A stretch of DNA of 64,000 bases, taken from the NCBI GenBank assembly GCA_023461035.1, contig JAEWOD010000020.1:168926-232925 (forward strand), in the 5' to 3' direction. The stretch's first letter is position 1. Each line of letters opens with the position of its first letter. Positions 18,692 through 27,788 of the stretch are shown here, in pieces. Both the position numbers and the translations under genes were made by a program. The notes below the pieces were generated by a model. It saw only the letters and a program-made list of their open reading frames with translations. It was not told the origin of the DNA and did not search any database. The DNA is from Bacteroidota bacterium (GTDB lineage: Bacteria; Bacteroidota; Bacteroidia; Flavobacteriales; Weeksellaceae).

Positions 18692-20143
18692 TTAGTTTAC
18701 GTCCCAGAATAGTTTGGTTTGTTGTTCATCGCCTCCAATTGCTGACGCAGCTTGCTCATAATTATCCGGATTAATTGTTCTTTCTGAAATTGGGTAAGTA
18801 TAACGCATAGGAGAAGGTAGCCCTTCAAATCCGGAAACTTGCATTTCAGGATAATCGTATTTACGAACCACAGACCATCCTTCGAAGGCATTATTATAAG
18901 TTGCTATGTAGAACTGTCTAGCAATTTTTTGTTTCCAAGTGCCAGATGCGGTTGAATAAGCAACATCAGGAGATGAAAGATAAGCATTTGCATCGTCTTC
19001 TGACACTCCCCAGAATTCAAGGGATGAAGATACTCCTGAATTGTAAAAAGTTTCAGCGGAGCCTCCAATGAATCCTCTTTCTACAGCTTCTGCCAAAAGA
19101 AATTGAATTTCAGCATTGTCCATTAGAGTACCAGGAAATGTTGCTTCATGAAGGATGGCTCCAACTTGGGATGAATTATCAAAAGTATTACCCTCAGCAC
19201 CATAAGGACCCCCTACATATACACCATCATCAATATTTTGTTTAAGGAAGATAGGTCTTCTAGGATCATTTAGATCATTTAGAATATTTACAAATGTATC
19301 TGCTCCAACGAAGTCTTGTCGACCACTAAGAACTAAATCCAACCAAAGTGGGTTTGTGTTGGGTTGAGTCGACATATAAGGAAGAGTGAAATTGTCTGCA
19401 TTTGAACTAAATACTCCTGAAGCAACAGCTTGAGAAGCAGCCGTAGCAGCCGTTCCTGCATCTACATCTGCTAATCTCATTGCAATTTTTAGTTTTACAG
19501 ATGCAGCAAATTTTTTCCATTTAGAAATATCTCCTTCATAAACAGAATCTCCACCAAAACCATTTCCTGAATCATCTAAAGAAGCAATTGAAGCTGAAAT
19601 ACGTGACAAAAGGTCATTGTAGATTGTTCTTGCATCATCAAAGACAGGAGCCGGGTTTTCCAATCCTTGGAAAGCCTCAGAATATGGAATGTTTCCAAAA
19701 GTATCCACCATTTGTTGCCATGTATATACTTGCAATATTTCAACTATGGCTAATTGATTGTCTTTTGTGGCTTGCGTATAAGAACTAGTTAATGGATAGC
19801 TTTCAATTTTACTTTTAGCATCTGCTAAATCGTATAATACGTTTGTATAAATACGTGTCCAATGTTGACCTGTAATGTTACGTTCATTTAGATTGTAATT
19901 TGATTCGTCAACGTAAGTGGTCTGTGTCCAATATTGACCCATAAATCTTGCGGCATTCAGATTTTGGTTGGGTGTAATCATTTGGTCAAATAGAGCCTTG
20001 GTTGCCGCATTTACCAAAAAGTCAGCAGGAACATCAGCCGGAAGAGTTGGGTCTACATTTAGTGACTCATAATAATCATCCGAACAAGAGAACATAGTTC
20101 CCAATATACTTAATGTTATTAATATTTTTTTCATTTTTTTCAT
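18692..20143 (-). CDS. SusD-like_2 (PF12771) family outer-membrane lipoprotein
   Basis: A 483-residue SusD-type lipoprotein with lipobox TMFSC about residues 16-20 and the PF12771 pattern: NVDPTLPADVPADFLVNAA near the start, ARFMGQYWTQTTY, a QLAIVEILQVYTWQQMVDTFGNIPYSEAF block near 130 and VKLKIAMRLADVD near 215. This SusD branch often accompanies SusC proteins that take up peptides or other non-starch ligands. It follows its SusC partner with a 3-bp gap and is closed by a terminator. Unlike the first SusD gene in this window, no degradative enzymes adjoin it, so its ligand cannot be guessed from context. Confidence 0.92.
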   Translation of the reverse strand: MKKMKKILITLSILGTMFSCSDDYYESLNVDPTLPADVPADFLVNAATKALFDQMITPNQNLNAARFMGQYWTQTTYVDESNYNLNERNITGQHWTRIYTNVLYDLADAKSKIESYPLTSSYTQATKDNQLAIVEILQVYTWQQMVDTFGNIPYSEAFQGLENPAPVFDDARTIYNDLLSRISASIASLDDSGNGFGGDSVYEGDISKWKKFAASVKLKIAMRLADVDAGTAATAASQAVASGVFSSNADNFTLPYMSTQPNTNPLWLDLVLSGRQDFVGADTFVNILNDLNDPRRPIFLKQNIDDGVYVGGPYGAEGNTFDNSSQVGAILHEATFPGTLMDNAEIQFLLAEAVERGFIGGSAETFYNSGVSSSLEFWGVSEDDANAYLSSPDVAYSTASGTWKQKIARQFYIATYNNAFEGWSVVRKYDYPEMQVSGFEGLPSPMRYTYPISERTINPDNYEQAASAIGGDEQQTKLFWDVN

Positions 20144-20146
20144 TTT

Positions 20147-23100
20147 TTAGAATTCAACTTTAATGCTTGCACCAATTTCTCTGATAGTTGGGTAAGCTCC
20201 GGATTGATATCCTTGGATGTTACCGGCAGAAAGACCTGCTTCGGGATCTGAATAAGGAACATTTTTGTGTATAATCCATAGATTTCTACCAATTGCAGAG
20301 ATAGTGAATTTTTTCACAAAAGTGTTTTGAATTAAATTATCAGGTAAATCATAAGATAATGTTACGTTTCTTAGTTTTACAAAAGACGCATCATATACAT
20401 GTGCTGAATTAGGAGTTCTTGCATAGCCCCACGGGTTTGCATAATAGTCGGTTCTCACACGGATATCATTTGGGGTTCCATCTTCTTTCACACCCGGTAA
20501 AATGATACCACCACCATCAGCTAATGTATTACGCACGGGATTTCCTAAATCGTTTAATCCTACTGTATTTGCATACAAACCGGTTGCATAACCATACCAA
20601 GTATCCAATGAGAATACATCTCCTCCTTGTTGAACATCTATCAAGAAACTCAATGTTAATTCTTTGTATCGCAACATATTTCGTAAACCTCCTGTCCAAT
20701 CAGGATTGAAGTTACCGATTATAGCATCTGGGTCAGACAGTAAATACTGTCCATTTGCACCTACAATTCTATTTCCACTTTCATCGTAAACATAGTCTGT
20801 TCCACGAAGAACACCTAATTGTTCTCCAACATACCCACCAATTGATAATCCTCCTTGTACATTCGCTAATTGATAGTATTCTATATTAAGTGATTCAAGT
20901 TCGTTGTCATTTTTAGCAAAATTGGCAATCAAATTCCATTCAAAATTATTTGAACGAATTGGAGTCAATCTTAAACTTGCCTCAATACCCTTGTTGCGGA
21001 TGTCACCAACATTTGTGAAGTAAAAAGCAAAACCAGATGCAGGGTCACCAGCCGTTTGTGTAATTAAGTCATAAGTTTTGGTGTTATAGTAGTTTACTTC
21101 AAATGAAACTCTGTTTTTAAACATAGCCATTTCCAATCCAAACTCCATACCTTTTGTACGCTCTGGTCTTAAATCTGGATTTCCCCAAGTTGCAAGATTT
21201 GTAGATGATGGATATCCATTAAAAGGGGCATTGATGTCATATCTCAAAGTAGTATTGTAAGGATCAGTATCGTTACCTACTTCTGCATAGTTCGCACGTA
21301 GTTTACCGAATGACAACCAATCTGATTTAATTAATTCAGAGAATACTAAACTTGCACTTGCAGACGGATACCAATAACGGTTGTTGTCTTTAGGCAATGC
21401 AGAAGAACGGTCAGTTCTGATAGATCCCTCTAAGAATACCATGTTATACAAACCTAAACTGGCACGAGCGTACTCTCCATCCACTTTTTTTGTGAAGATA
21501 TTAATGTTCATATCTGCAGCTGTAAGTGGGTTGGAAGAATTGTTTAAACTATAAATTCCAGGAATTGCTAAACCACCACTTGTTGCGGCTGCAAAAGAAT
21601 TTAACTGATTTACTCGTAAGTTCCAACCTACATTACCTTCTAAATTGATATTTTCAGTCAAGTCTTTGTTAAAAGATAAAATCAAATCGTAGTTATTCTC
21701 ACTTACAGATCTTTTATTCATATAGTATTCTGACACTTTCCCTACAGTTCCTTCTGCAATTCTTTCTTCTCTTAACTCATCATAATTATCGAATGTGAAA
21801 CGCCCCATTGCACTTAACCAATCAGTTAATTTGTAATCTATCGCTGCCATTCCTGTATATCTGTCCCTTTCGTCATTTTGATAGTTTTGATAACGAGTGA
21901 AATAGTAGTTATCACTATAAGCTGGTCTTGAATCGTCCCAACTATTTGCATTCCATGAAATGTTTTCACCTGTTAAGAAATACACATCTTTTTGTTTTTG
22001 CATATCAGTGGCAAGGTTAAACCATTGACGGAAAGCTTGCATGGGATTCAACCCATCATAACCAGTTCCATAACGACCAATAGCTTTATTGTTTGTGTAA
22101 ATCACGCTAGTAGAAACTTTTAATTTCTCAGTTAGGTTATAAGCTCCACTAAAATCCAAAGTGTTTCTTTTTAAGCTAGAATTATCTAAATTACCGTCAT
22201 GTAATGAGTTTGTGAATCCAAATCGGAAAGAGCCTTTTTCATTGCCTCCAGAAAATGCAGCAGAGTTTACAAATGTTGTGGATGTTTTCCAAATAGAGTT
22301 TGGGTCATTTTTACCTGCAACCCATGGAGTTGCAATAAGATAACTTGGAAGCTGATTTGATAATTGAGGGTAATAAAATGAATCCCAGTTGTAAACTAAT
22401 AAATTTGGATCATAAGCAGCTCCATAAGAAGCATCATTATAAGAGTTAACAGTGATATCATCAATGCCATCTCCATTAATATCTCCCATAGTAAAGGTGT
22501 CTTCAAATGTCCCCATATATCCTCCTCCATATTCTTTCTGATATTTCGGTAAGGTTTCTCTATCTGCTGTCCCAACAACAAAGCTTGAGTTGATTTCAAC
22601 ACCAATTTTAGTTGATTTTTTACCTTTTTTGGTAGTAATCATGATAACCCCATTGGCACCACGAGAACCATATAGAGCAGTTGCTGCAGCACCTTTAAGA
22701 ACGTTTACTGTTTCAATATCATTTGGGTTAATATCAGATGCGGCATTCCCATAATCAAATCCTCCTCTACCTGTAGATTGATCATTCAATCCCATTTTGG
22801 TATTATCAGTACCATTATTGATTGGAATACCATCAATAACCACCAATGCTTGATTGTTACCTGTTAAAGATTTAGTACCCCGGATAATCATGTTGGTCGA
22901 ACCACCCATGGTTCCTGAGCTTTTTACATCCAATCCTGCCACCTCTCCGGATAGAGCATCTGCGAAGTTTGATACAGGTGTAGCAGAAATAGTCTCCCCA
23001 CTTACTTCTTGTGTCGCATAACCCAAAGATTTTTTATCTCTCGTAATACCCAAAGCTGTTACTACAGCTCCTTCTAATTCAATAGCTCCACTTTCTTTCA

Positions 23101-23380
23101 GAGAAGCATTGTAAACGTTACTTGCTCCAACGGTTACCGTTGAAACATCCAACCCCAATGCCTCGATTGTCAAGACATCGCCTTCATTTGCTGTTATGGA
23201 ATAGTTCCCGTCCATGTCGGTAAATACTTCTTGTCCTGAAGAAGACGTTACACTGGCGTCCGGAACACCAAAACCATAAGCATCAGTCACAGTACCTGTA
23301 ACTGTTTTCTCTTGTGCAAATAAAATTCCTCCGAAAAGGATTCCACACAGCACAAGTAAACCTCTTAACTTTGTACTCAT
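20147..23380 (-). CDS. SusC/RagA family TonB-dependent outer-membrane transporter
   Basis: A 1077-residue TonB-dependent receptor with a signal peptide (to about 22, ILFGGILFAQ), a carboxypeptidase-regulatory-like domain (about 25-90, VTGTVTDAYGFGVPDASV), then the plug domain (about 115-230) with the SusC hallmarks GLDVKSSGTMGGSTNMIIRG and VVIDGIPINN, and a 22-strand beta-barrel ending in a terminal aromatic residue (IKVEF). It imports a ligand captured by the SusD partner across the outer membrane using TonB-ExbBD energy. The start is supported by the signal peptide and by a -7 box about 30 bp upstream. No anti-sigma/sigma pair or hybrid sensor flanks it in the window. Confidence 0.95.
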   Translation of the reverse strand: MSTKLRGLLVLCGILFGGILFAQEKTVTGTVTDAYGFGVPDASVTSSSGQEVFTDMDGNYSITANEGDVLTIEALGLDVSTVTVGASNVYNASLKESGAIELEGAVVTALGITRDKKSLGYATQEVSGETISATPVSNFADALSGEVAGLDVKSSGTMGGSTNMIIRGTKSLTGNNQALVVIDGIPINNGTDNTKMGLNDQSTGRGGFDYGNAASDINPNDIETVNVLKGAAATALYGSRGANGVIMITTKKGKKSTKIGVEINSSFVVGTADRETLPKYQKEYGGGYMGTFEDTFTMGDINGDGIDDITVNSYNDASYGAAYDPNLLVYNWDSFYYPQLSNQLPSYLIATPWVAGKNDPNSIWKTSTTFVNSAAFSGGNEKGSFRFGFTNSLHDGNLDNSSLKRNTLDFSGAYNLTEKLKVSTSVIYTNNKAIGRYGTGYDGLNPMQAFRQWFNLATDMQKQKDVYFLTGENISWNANSWDDSRPAYSDNYYFTRYQNYQNDERDRYTGMAAIDYKLTDWLSAMGRFTFDNYDELREERIAEGTVGKVSEYYMNKRSVSENNYDLILSFNKDLTENINLEGNVGWNLRVNQLNSFAAATSGGLAIPGIYSLNNSSNPLTAADMNINIFTKKVDGEYARASLGLYNMVFLEGSIRTDRSSALPKDNNRYWYPSASASLVFSELIKSDWLSFGKLRANYAEVGNDTDPYNTTLRYDINAPFNGYPSSTNLATWGNPDLRPERTKGMEFGLEMAMFKNRVSFEVNYYNTKTYDLITQTAGDPASGFAFYFTNVGDIRNKGIEASLRLTPIRSNNFEWNLIANFAKNDNELESLNIEYYQLANVQGGLSIGGYVGEQLGVLRGTDYVYDESGNRIVGANGQYLLSDPDAIIGNFNPDWTGGLRNMLRYKELTLSFLIDVQQGGDVFSLDTWYGYATGLYANTVGLNDLGNPVRNTLADGGGIILPGVKEDGTPNDIRVRTDYYANPWGYARTPNSAHVYDASFVKLRNVTLSYDLPDNLIQNTFVKKFTISAIGRNLWIIHKNVPYSDPEAGLSAGNIQGYQSGAYPTIREIGASIKVEF

Positions 23381-23408
23381 TTGTTAAAGAATTTAATGTT
23401 TTATAAAA

Positions 23409-23416
23409 CAAATTTA
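23409..23416 (-). promoter_or_regulatory. Bacteroidetes -7 box (TAAATTTG) for the SusCD operon
   Basis: A minus-strand TAAATTTG lies 28 bp from the SusC ATG, with minus-strand TTG triplets 17 bp (23436-23434) and 21 bp (23440-23438) upstream that could serve as the -33 element. It shares the short divergent intergenic region with the rnhB promoter. Confidence 0.5.
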
Positions 23417-23466
23417 ATATAAATTTAACGAGCCAACCAAAAATCTTTTAACTTATCTTTAAACTT

Positions 23467-23474
23467 TAACTTTG
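23467..23474 (+). promoter_or_regulatory. Bacteroidetes -7 box (TAACTTTG) for rnhB
   Basis: TAACTTTG, matching TAnnTTTG, ends 11 bp before the rnhB ATG, implying a nearly leaderless transcript. A -33 TTG is not evident. Confidence 0.45.
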
Positions 23475-23485
23475 AAAAACGATCG

Positions 23486-24082
23486 ATGATTTCTCAATTT
23501 TTTCCTGAAAAAATAGAAGCCGGATGTGATGAAGCCGGAAGGGGATGCCTTGCGGGTCCTGTATTTGCTGCAGCTGTAGTGTTGGGGGAAGATTTTGACA
23601 ATCAATTCATTAATGATTCCAAACAACTTTCCGTTGCTGTTCGTAATCTGTTAAAAAAAGAAATTGAGACCCATGCAAAGGCTTGGTCTGTTGCTATGGT
23701 TAACCCTCTGAAAATTGATGAAATTAACATTCTAAATGCAAGCATTCTGGCCATGCATTTGGCTTTGGATGGCTTAGAACTGATTCCGGAACATATCATA
23801 GTCGATGGAAACCGCTTTAAACCCTATAAAGAAATCCCCCATCTTTGTATAGTAAAAGGAGATTCGAAATACCAAAACATCGCAGCAGCTTCCATTTTAG
23901 CCAAAACGTATAGAGATGAATTCATGGAAGATTTACATGAGAAATTTCCGGTTTATAATTGGAAGAAAAACAAAGGTTATCCTACTATAGAACATAGGAA
24001 TGCCATATCGGAATTTGGAATCACGGAGCATCACCGAAAAACTTTCAGATTATTACCTACCCAATTGACATTGGATCTATAA
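23486..24082 (+). CDS. rnhB: Ribonuclease HII
   Basis: A 198-residue RNase HII, which cuts the RNA strand of RNA-DNA hybrids and removes misincorporated ribonucleotides. The acidic active site is visible: EAGCDEAGRGCLAGPV near residue 10 (Asp-Glu pair), VDGNRF near 110 and GDSKYQNIAAASILAKTYRDE near 130-150, followed by the YPT/EHRNAI helix. Length is normal for the family. It is transcribed divergently from the SusC gene and is followed after 40 bp by the convergent coaD. Confidence 0.96.
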   Translation: MISQFFPEKIEAGCDEAGRGCLAGPVFAAAVVLGEDFDNQFINDSKQLSVAVRNLLKKEIETHAKAWSVAMVNPLKIDEINILNASILAMHLALDGLELIPEHIIVDGNRFKPYKEIPHLCIVKGDSKYQNIAAASILAKTYRDEFMEDLHEKFPVYNWKKNKGYPTIEHRNAISEFGITEHHRKTFRLLPTQLTLDL

Positions 24083-24121
24083 ACCTGAGTTCGATTGTTC
24101 TTTTTAGTTTCAGGTTATAAA

Positions 24122-24583
24122 TTAAATCCGAACTTCTTTGGGAACTAAAATTTCATAATTTCCATGATTGCGGATAACATCGCGAACTATGCTGGAACTG
24201 ATGTAGGATTTTCCGGAAGAGGTCAATAGGAAAACGGTTTCCACATCCCGGTTGGTAATCGCACGGTTGGTATGGGCTATGGCTTTTTCAAATTCAAAAT
24301 CGGCCGGATTGCGCAATCCTCTCAAAATAAAACTTGCCCCCATCTTTTTACAATAATCCACCGTCAATCCTTCATATACATCCACTTGCACATTTGGAAA
24401 ACGACTGAAAGAATCTTCCAACCATTTTTTGCGCTGTTCGAGTGAAAACATATAAGTTTTTTGCGCATTCTGTCCTATAGCTACGATGATTTTATCAAAA
24501 AGCGGCACCGCTCTTTCGACTATGTCAAAATGCCCCAATGTAATCGGATCAAATGATCCTGGGAAAACCGCTATTCGTTCCAT
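24122..24583 (-). CDS. coaD: Pantetheine-phosphate adenylyltransferase
   Basis: A 153-residue nucleotidyltransferase catalysing the penultimate step of coenzyme A synthesis (4'-phosphopantetheine plus ATP gives dephospho-CoA). The start MERIAVFPGSFDPITLGHFDIVERA contains the T/HxGH-type motif; RGLRNPADFEFE near residue 88 and the C-terminal SGKSYISSSIVRDV (ISSS motif) complete the active site. It overlaps the upstream ddl gene by 13 bp, so the two are co-transcribed and probably translationally coupled, a common flavobacterial arrangement. Confidence 0.96.
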   Translation of the reverse strand: MERIAVFPGSFDPITLGHFDIVERAVPLFDKIIVAIGQNAQKTYMFSLEQRKKWLEDSFSRFPNVQVDVYEGLTVDYCKKMGASFILRGLRNPADFEFEKAIAHTNRAITNRDVETVFLLTSSGKSYISSSIVRDVIRNHGNYEILVPKEVRI

Positions 24584-25560
24584 AAATTTTTTCGGTTTAA
24601 TGCAATTTCTATTTCGCTGTCAAACAAATCCTCTAATGCCAGCCCGGCATGTCGGGCTTGTTGGGGAAAGATACTCGCCGGTGAAAATCCGGGTAGGGTA
24701 TTCATCTCCAAAAAATGTGGAATTCCGTTTACGAGAATGTATTCAGATCGTGAGATCCCTGTCATCTCTAAACTTTCATAAGCCTTTGCCGCTATTTCTT
24801 CTACTTTTTTGGTCGTGGCAGTATCCAGCCTTGCAGGTGTGATTTCTTCTGAGGCACCTTCATATTTGGCTTCATAATCAAAAAATTCGTTGTGGCTGAC
24901 TATTTCGGTGATGCCGACAACTTTTGTTTCGTTCTTATACCGGATTACACCCACTGAAACTTCCATACCGTCCAAAAAGGACTCTATCAAAACTTCTTTG
25001 TCTTCTTTAAAAGCTTTTATTAAAGCAGGTTCAAATTCCTCTTTTGATTTCACTTTGGAAATCCCCAAACTCGAACCCGACTGGTTGGGCTTCACGAAAC
25101 AAGGCAATCCTACTTTCTCGATGATTTTATCTATATTATAAGGTATAGTTTGATTAACATAGACCGATTTTGCATGTGGGATTCCGTACTTTTCCAAAAC
25201 TGCGATGCAGTCTTTTTTGTTAAAAGTCAATGCGGACTGATAAAAATTACAACCTGTATAAGGTAATCCGATCAATTCCCAGTAGGCCTGCATATAACCG
25301 TCCTCGCCCGGTGTGCCGTGGATGATGTTGACCACACAGTCAAATTTTACTTTTTGACCATTTTGAGTATAACTGAAATCTTGTTTGTCTATAGGAAATT
25401 TACCTTCCTCATTTTCCGCGTACCATCCTTCCTTTAAAATTCGAACCCGGATTTTATTGTATTTTTCCGGATTCAGACTTTGATAAACCAGTTCGCAACT
25501 TTTGAGCGAAACGATATATTCGTCCGAATATCCACCGGCAACTACTGCTACGTTCAACAT
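24571..25560 (-). CDS. ddl: D-alanine--D-alanine ligase
   Basis: A 329-residue ATP-grasp enzyme that makes the D-Ala-D-Ala dipeptide of peptidoglycan. Visible marks are VAVVAGGYSDEYIVSLKS at the N-terminus, NIIHGTPGEDGYMQAYWELIGLPYTG near 80-104, the KPNQSGSSLGISKV loop near 157 and the C-terminal EMNTLPGFSPASIFPQ with the metal-binding Glu-Asn. A TATCTTTG -7 box lies 17 bp upstream of the start on the same strand. It is followed by coaD with a 13-bp overlap, and its promoter region is shared with the divergent PASTA gene. Confidence 0.96.
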   Translation of the reverse strand: MLNVAVVAGGYSDEYIVSLKSCELVYQSLNPEKYNKIRVRILKEGWYAENEEGKFPIDKQDFSYTQNGQKVKFDCVVNIIHGTPGEDGYMQAYWELIGLPYTGCNFYQSALTFNKKDCIAVLEKYGIPHAKSVYVNQTIPYNIDKIIEKVGLPCFVKPNQSGSSLGISKVKSKEEFEPALIKAFKEDKEVLIESFLDGMEVSVGVIRYKNETKVVGITEIVSHNEFFDYEAKYEGASEEITPARLDTATTKKVEEIAAKAYESLEMTGISRSEYILVNGIPHFLEMNTLPGFSPASIFPQQARHAGLALEDLFDSEIEIALNRKNLWNE

Positions 25561-25577
25561 AGATTCAAAATATAACC

Positions 25578-25585
25578 CAAAGATA
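25578..25585 (-). promoter_or_regulatory. Bacteroidetes -7 box (TATCTTTG) for ddl-coaD
   Basis: A minus-strand TATCTTTG lies 17 bp upstream of the ddl start. It is the same octamer seen before the DUF3817, greA, iscA/sufA-type and arginase-family genes in this window. Confidence 0.6.
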
Positions 25586-25670
25586 AAAGGAATTTCAAAC
25601 AGCTTCTGAATTTATGGAACAATTTTTTCTAATGCTGAAACGTTCCGTTAGCAGGCATAAAAAATTTATG

Positions 25671-25678
25671 TAAGTTTG
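25671..25678 (+). promoter_or_regulatory. Bacteroidetes -7 box (TAAGTTTG) for the PASTA-RluD operon
   Basis: TAAGTTTG overlaps the first possible GTG of the long frame at 25678. Since transcription would begin about 7 bp downstream of this box, the real start must lie further on, which supports the GTG at 25738. Confidence 0.55.
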
Positions 25679-25737
25679 TGGCAGAAATTTGTGGAAGGAA
25701 AATACGGATTTTTTACAAATTATTTAAAATTAAACGC

Positions 25738-26697
25738 GTGAAATTCTTCAAAACATTCACCAAATGGCAATTTTGGACAAGCATTATCCTGATGGGATTA
25801 GCTTGTTTTGGTTTATACCATTTTATATTTAAGGTTTGGCTAAATACCTATACCAATCATAATCAGGAAATTGAAATCCCTGATTTGTCAGCCATGAACA
25901 TCAACCAAGCGATGAAAACACTTGACAGTTTGGATCTGACGTATGAAATCGACAGCATAAAATTTGATTCTACAAAATCCCCGTTGGCGGTGTTGGATTT
26001 TTATCCGAAAAAAGGATTTATGGTGAAAGAAGGAAGAAAAATCTTCATCAAATCCAATCCAAAAGGTTGGCGGCCTACCAGTTTGCCCGATATCATAGGG
26101 AAATCCAAACGTTTGGCATTTACACAATTAAAATTGGCAGGACTGGAAGTGGGGGACACTATTTATGAACCGGACATAGCCAAAGATGCAGTCCTCAGAG
26201 TGATGTTTCAAGGAAAACAAATTTCAAAAGATGCCGAATTGCCAAGGTTTACAAAAGTAGACTTGGTGCTGGGTAAAGGGCTGGAATATGGTGTGGATAT
26301 GGCAAATATGATCGGAATGACATTGGATCAGGCACGTTCCTCCATTCAGGCAAATCGTTTTGAAGTAGGGAGAATCAGTGTTGATGGTATCGTTTCAGAT
26401 AGTGCATTGCTTCGGATTTATTATCAATATCCATTACCGGGAGATAATTATGATCAGGGACTTCCCGTAGATTTATGGGTGTCTGAAAAGGATCCGAGAG
26501 ATTTGGCTTCCGTAGTGAAAGTTCTGGATAAACAATACCGAAATTTTGACAATGATTCCATTGCAGCGGCACAATATGCGGAAGAACTCAGGTTACAGGA
26601 AAAATCAATTGAGAAAAATGATCCGGATACAGGAAATTCAGAAATTCCGCCCGTAAAACCAAAAGAAATACAACCCGACGGAGTTGAAATAGATTGA
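25738..26697 (+). CDS. PASTA domain-containing membrane protein
   Basis: A protein of about 319 residues with a short cytoplasmic start (KFFKTFTKWQFW), one transmembrane helix (about 15-35) and three PASTA modules (about 45-115, 118-185, 190-255), the penicillin-binding-protein and Ser/Thr-kinase-associated domain that recognises peptidoglycan fragments. Each begins with a D/I-P-x-L/M or NMIGMTLDQA type motif. The acidic C-terminus is low complexity. I choose the GTG at 25738 because the upstream GTG at 25678 sits on the -7 box. It is followed by the RluD-type gene after 1 bp, an arrangement conserved in flavobacteria near ddl-coaD, suggesting a role linked to cell-wall growth. Confidence 0.85.
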   Translation: MKFFKTFTKWQFWTSIILMGLACFGLYHFIFKVWLNTYTNHNQEIEIPDLSAMNINQAMKTLDSLDLTYEIDSIKFDSTKSPLAVLDFYPKKGFMVKEGRKIFIKSNPKGWRPTSLPDIIGKSKRLAFTQLKLAGLEVGDTIYEPDIAKDAVLRVMFQGKQISKDAELPRFTKVDLVLGKGLEYGVDMANMIGMTLDQARSSIQANRFEVGRISVDGIVSDSALLRIYYQYPLPGDNYDQGLPVDLWVSEKDPRDLASVVKVLDKQYRNFDNDSIAAAQYAEELRLQEKSIEKNDPDTGNSEIPPVKPKEIQPDGVEID

Positions 26698-26698
26698 T

Positions 26699-27760
26699 AT
26701 GAGTCAAAATCAATTTGGGTTTGAACAATTCTCCATAAAAGTCGATAAAGGTCAAAGTCCTTTGCGGATTGATAAATTCTTGATGAATTTCATTGAAGGA
26801 ACAACCCGGAGCAAAATCCAAACTGCGGCAGACAACGCTCAAATCCTGGTCAACGGCGCTTCGGTCAAATCCAATTATAAAGTCAAACCCGGTGACGAAA
26901 TAAAATTGATGCTGGAAGAACCTCCCAGAGTCATAGACATATTGCCGGAAGACATTCCGATCAACATCGTTTATGAAGATGATTCCGTAGTCGTTATCAA
27001 TAAAGAACCCGGAATGGTCGTTCATCCCGGACATGGAAACTATAAAGGAACGCTGGTTAATGCACTCAAATTTCATTTTGACAACTTACCTTCTATGTCA
27101 GCAGAATTGGAACGTCCCGGATTGGTACACAGAATCGACAAAGATACCAGCGGACTTCTTGTCATCGCTAAAACCGAACAAGCCATGCAGAGCCTGACTT
27201 CTCAATTCAAAGCGAGAACGACTGACAGGCTGTACGACGCAGTTGTTTGGGGTAATTTGGAAGAGGAAAGCGGAACCATCGAAGGCCACATCGGTCGTCA
27301 CGTAAAAGACCGGATGCAAATGGCGGTTTTTGAAGATGGAAGCCAGGGGAAGCCGGCGATTACCCATTTTAAAGTTGTGGAAAAATTTCTCTATGTAACT
27401 TTCGTCGAATGCAAACTCGAAACCGGCCGCACACATCAAATCCGGGCGCATTTCAAACACATAGGACATCCGCTTTTTAACGACGAACGTTACGGCGGTG
27501 ACCAAATTTTAAAAGGAACAACTTTTACCAAATACAAACAATTCATAGAAAACTGTTTTAAAATTTGTCCCAGACAAGCTTTACATGCCAAAACGCTCGG
27601 ATTTGACCATCCGGTTACCGGAGAGCGAATGTTCTTTGAAGCACCTTTGCCCGAAGACATTGTGTTGTTGTTAGAAAAATGGCAGAACTACACCCGGTTT
27701 TCAAAAGATGACCCGAACTTAGACGAAGAAATTGATTCTGGAGGTACTGAGCATTGGTAA
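26699..27760 (+). CDS. rluD: RluD-family 23S rRNA pseudouridine synthase
   Basis: A 353-residue enzyme that isomerises uridines in large-subunit rRNA. It has an N-terminal S4 RNA-binding domain (about 15-75, LRIDKFLMNF and QILVNGASVKSNYKVKPGDEI), the catalytic HRIDKDTSGLLVIAK motif near 141 with the nucleophile Asp, and the TGRTHQIRAHFKHIGHPL block near 241. The start is 1 bp after the PASTA stop, so the two are one operon. The RluA/C/D subgroup cannot be separated with certainty; RluD is the usual name for this flavobacterial ortholog. Confidence 0.92.
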   Translation: MSQNQFGFEQFSIKVDKGQSPLRIDKFLMNFIEGTTRSKIQTAADNAQILVNGASVKSNYKVKPGDEIKLMLEEPPRVIDILPEDIPINIVYEDDSVVVINKEPGMVVHPGHGNYKGTLVNALKFHFDNLPSMSAELERPGLVHRIDKDTSGLLVIAKTEQAMQSLTSQFKARTTDRLYDAVVWGNLEEESGTIEGHIGRHVKDRMQMAVFEDGSQGKPAITHFKVVEKFLYVTFVECKLETGRTHQIRAHFKHIGHPLFNDERYGGDQILKGTTFTKYKQFIENCFKICPRQALHAKTLGFDHPVTGERMFFEAPLPEDIVLLLEKWQNYTRFSKDDPNLDEEIDSGGTEHW

Positions 27761-27788
27761 AGAATCATTCATCTAAACATAAGATTTA

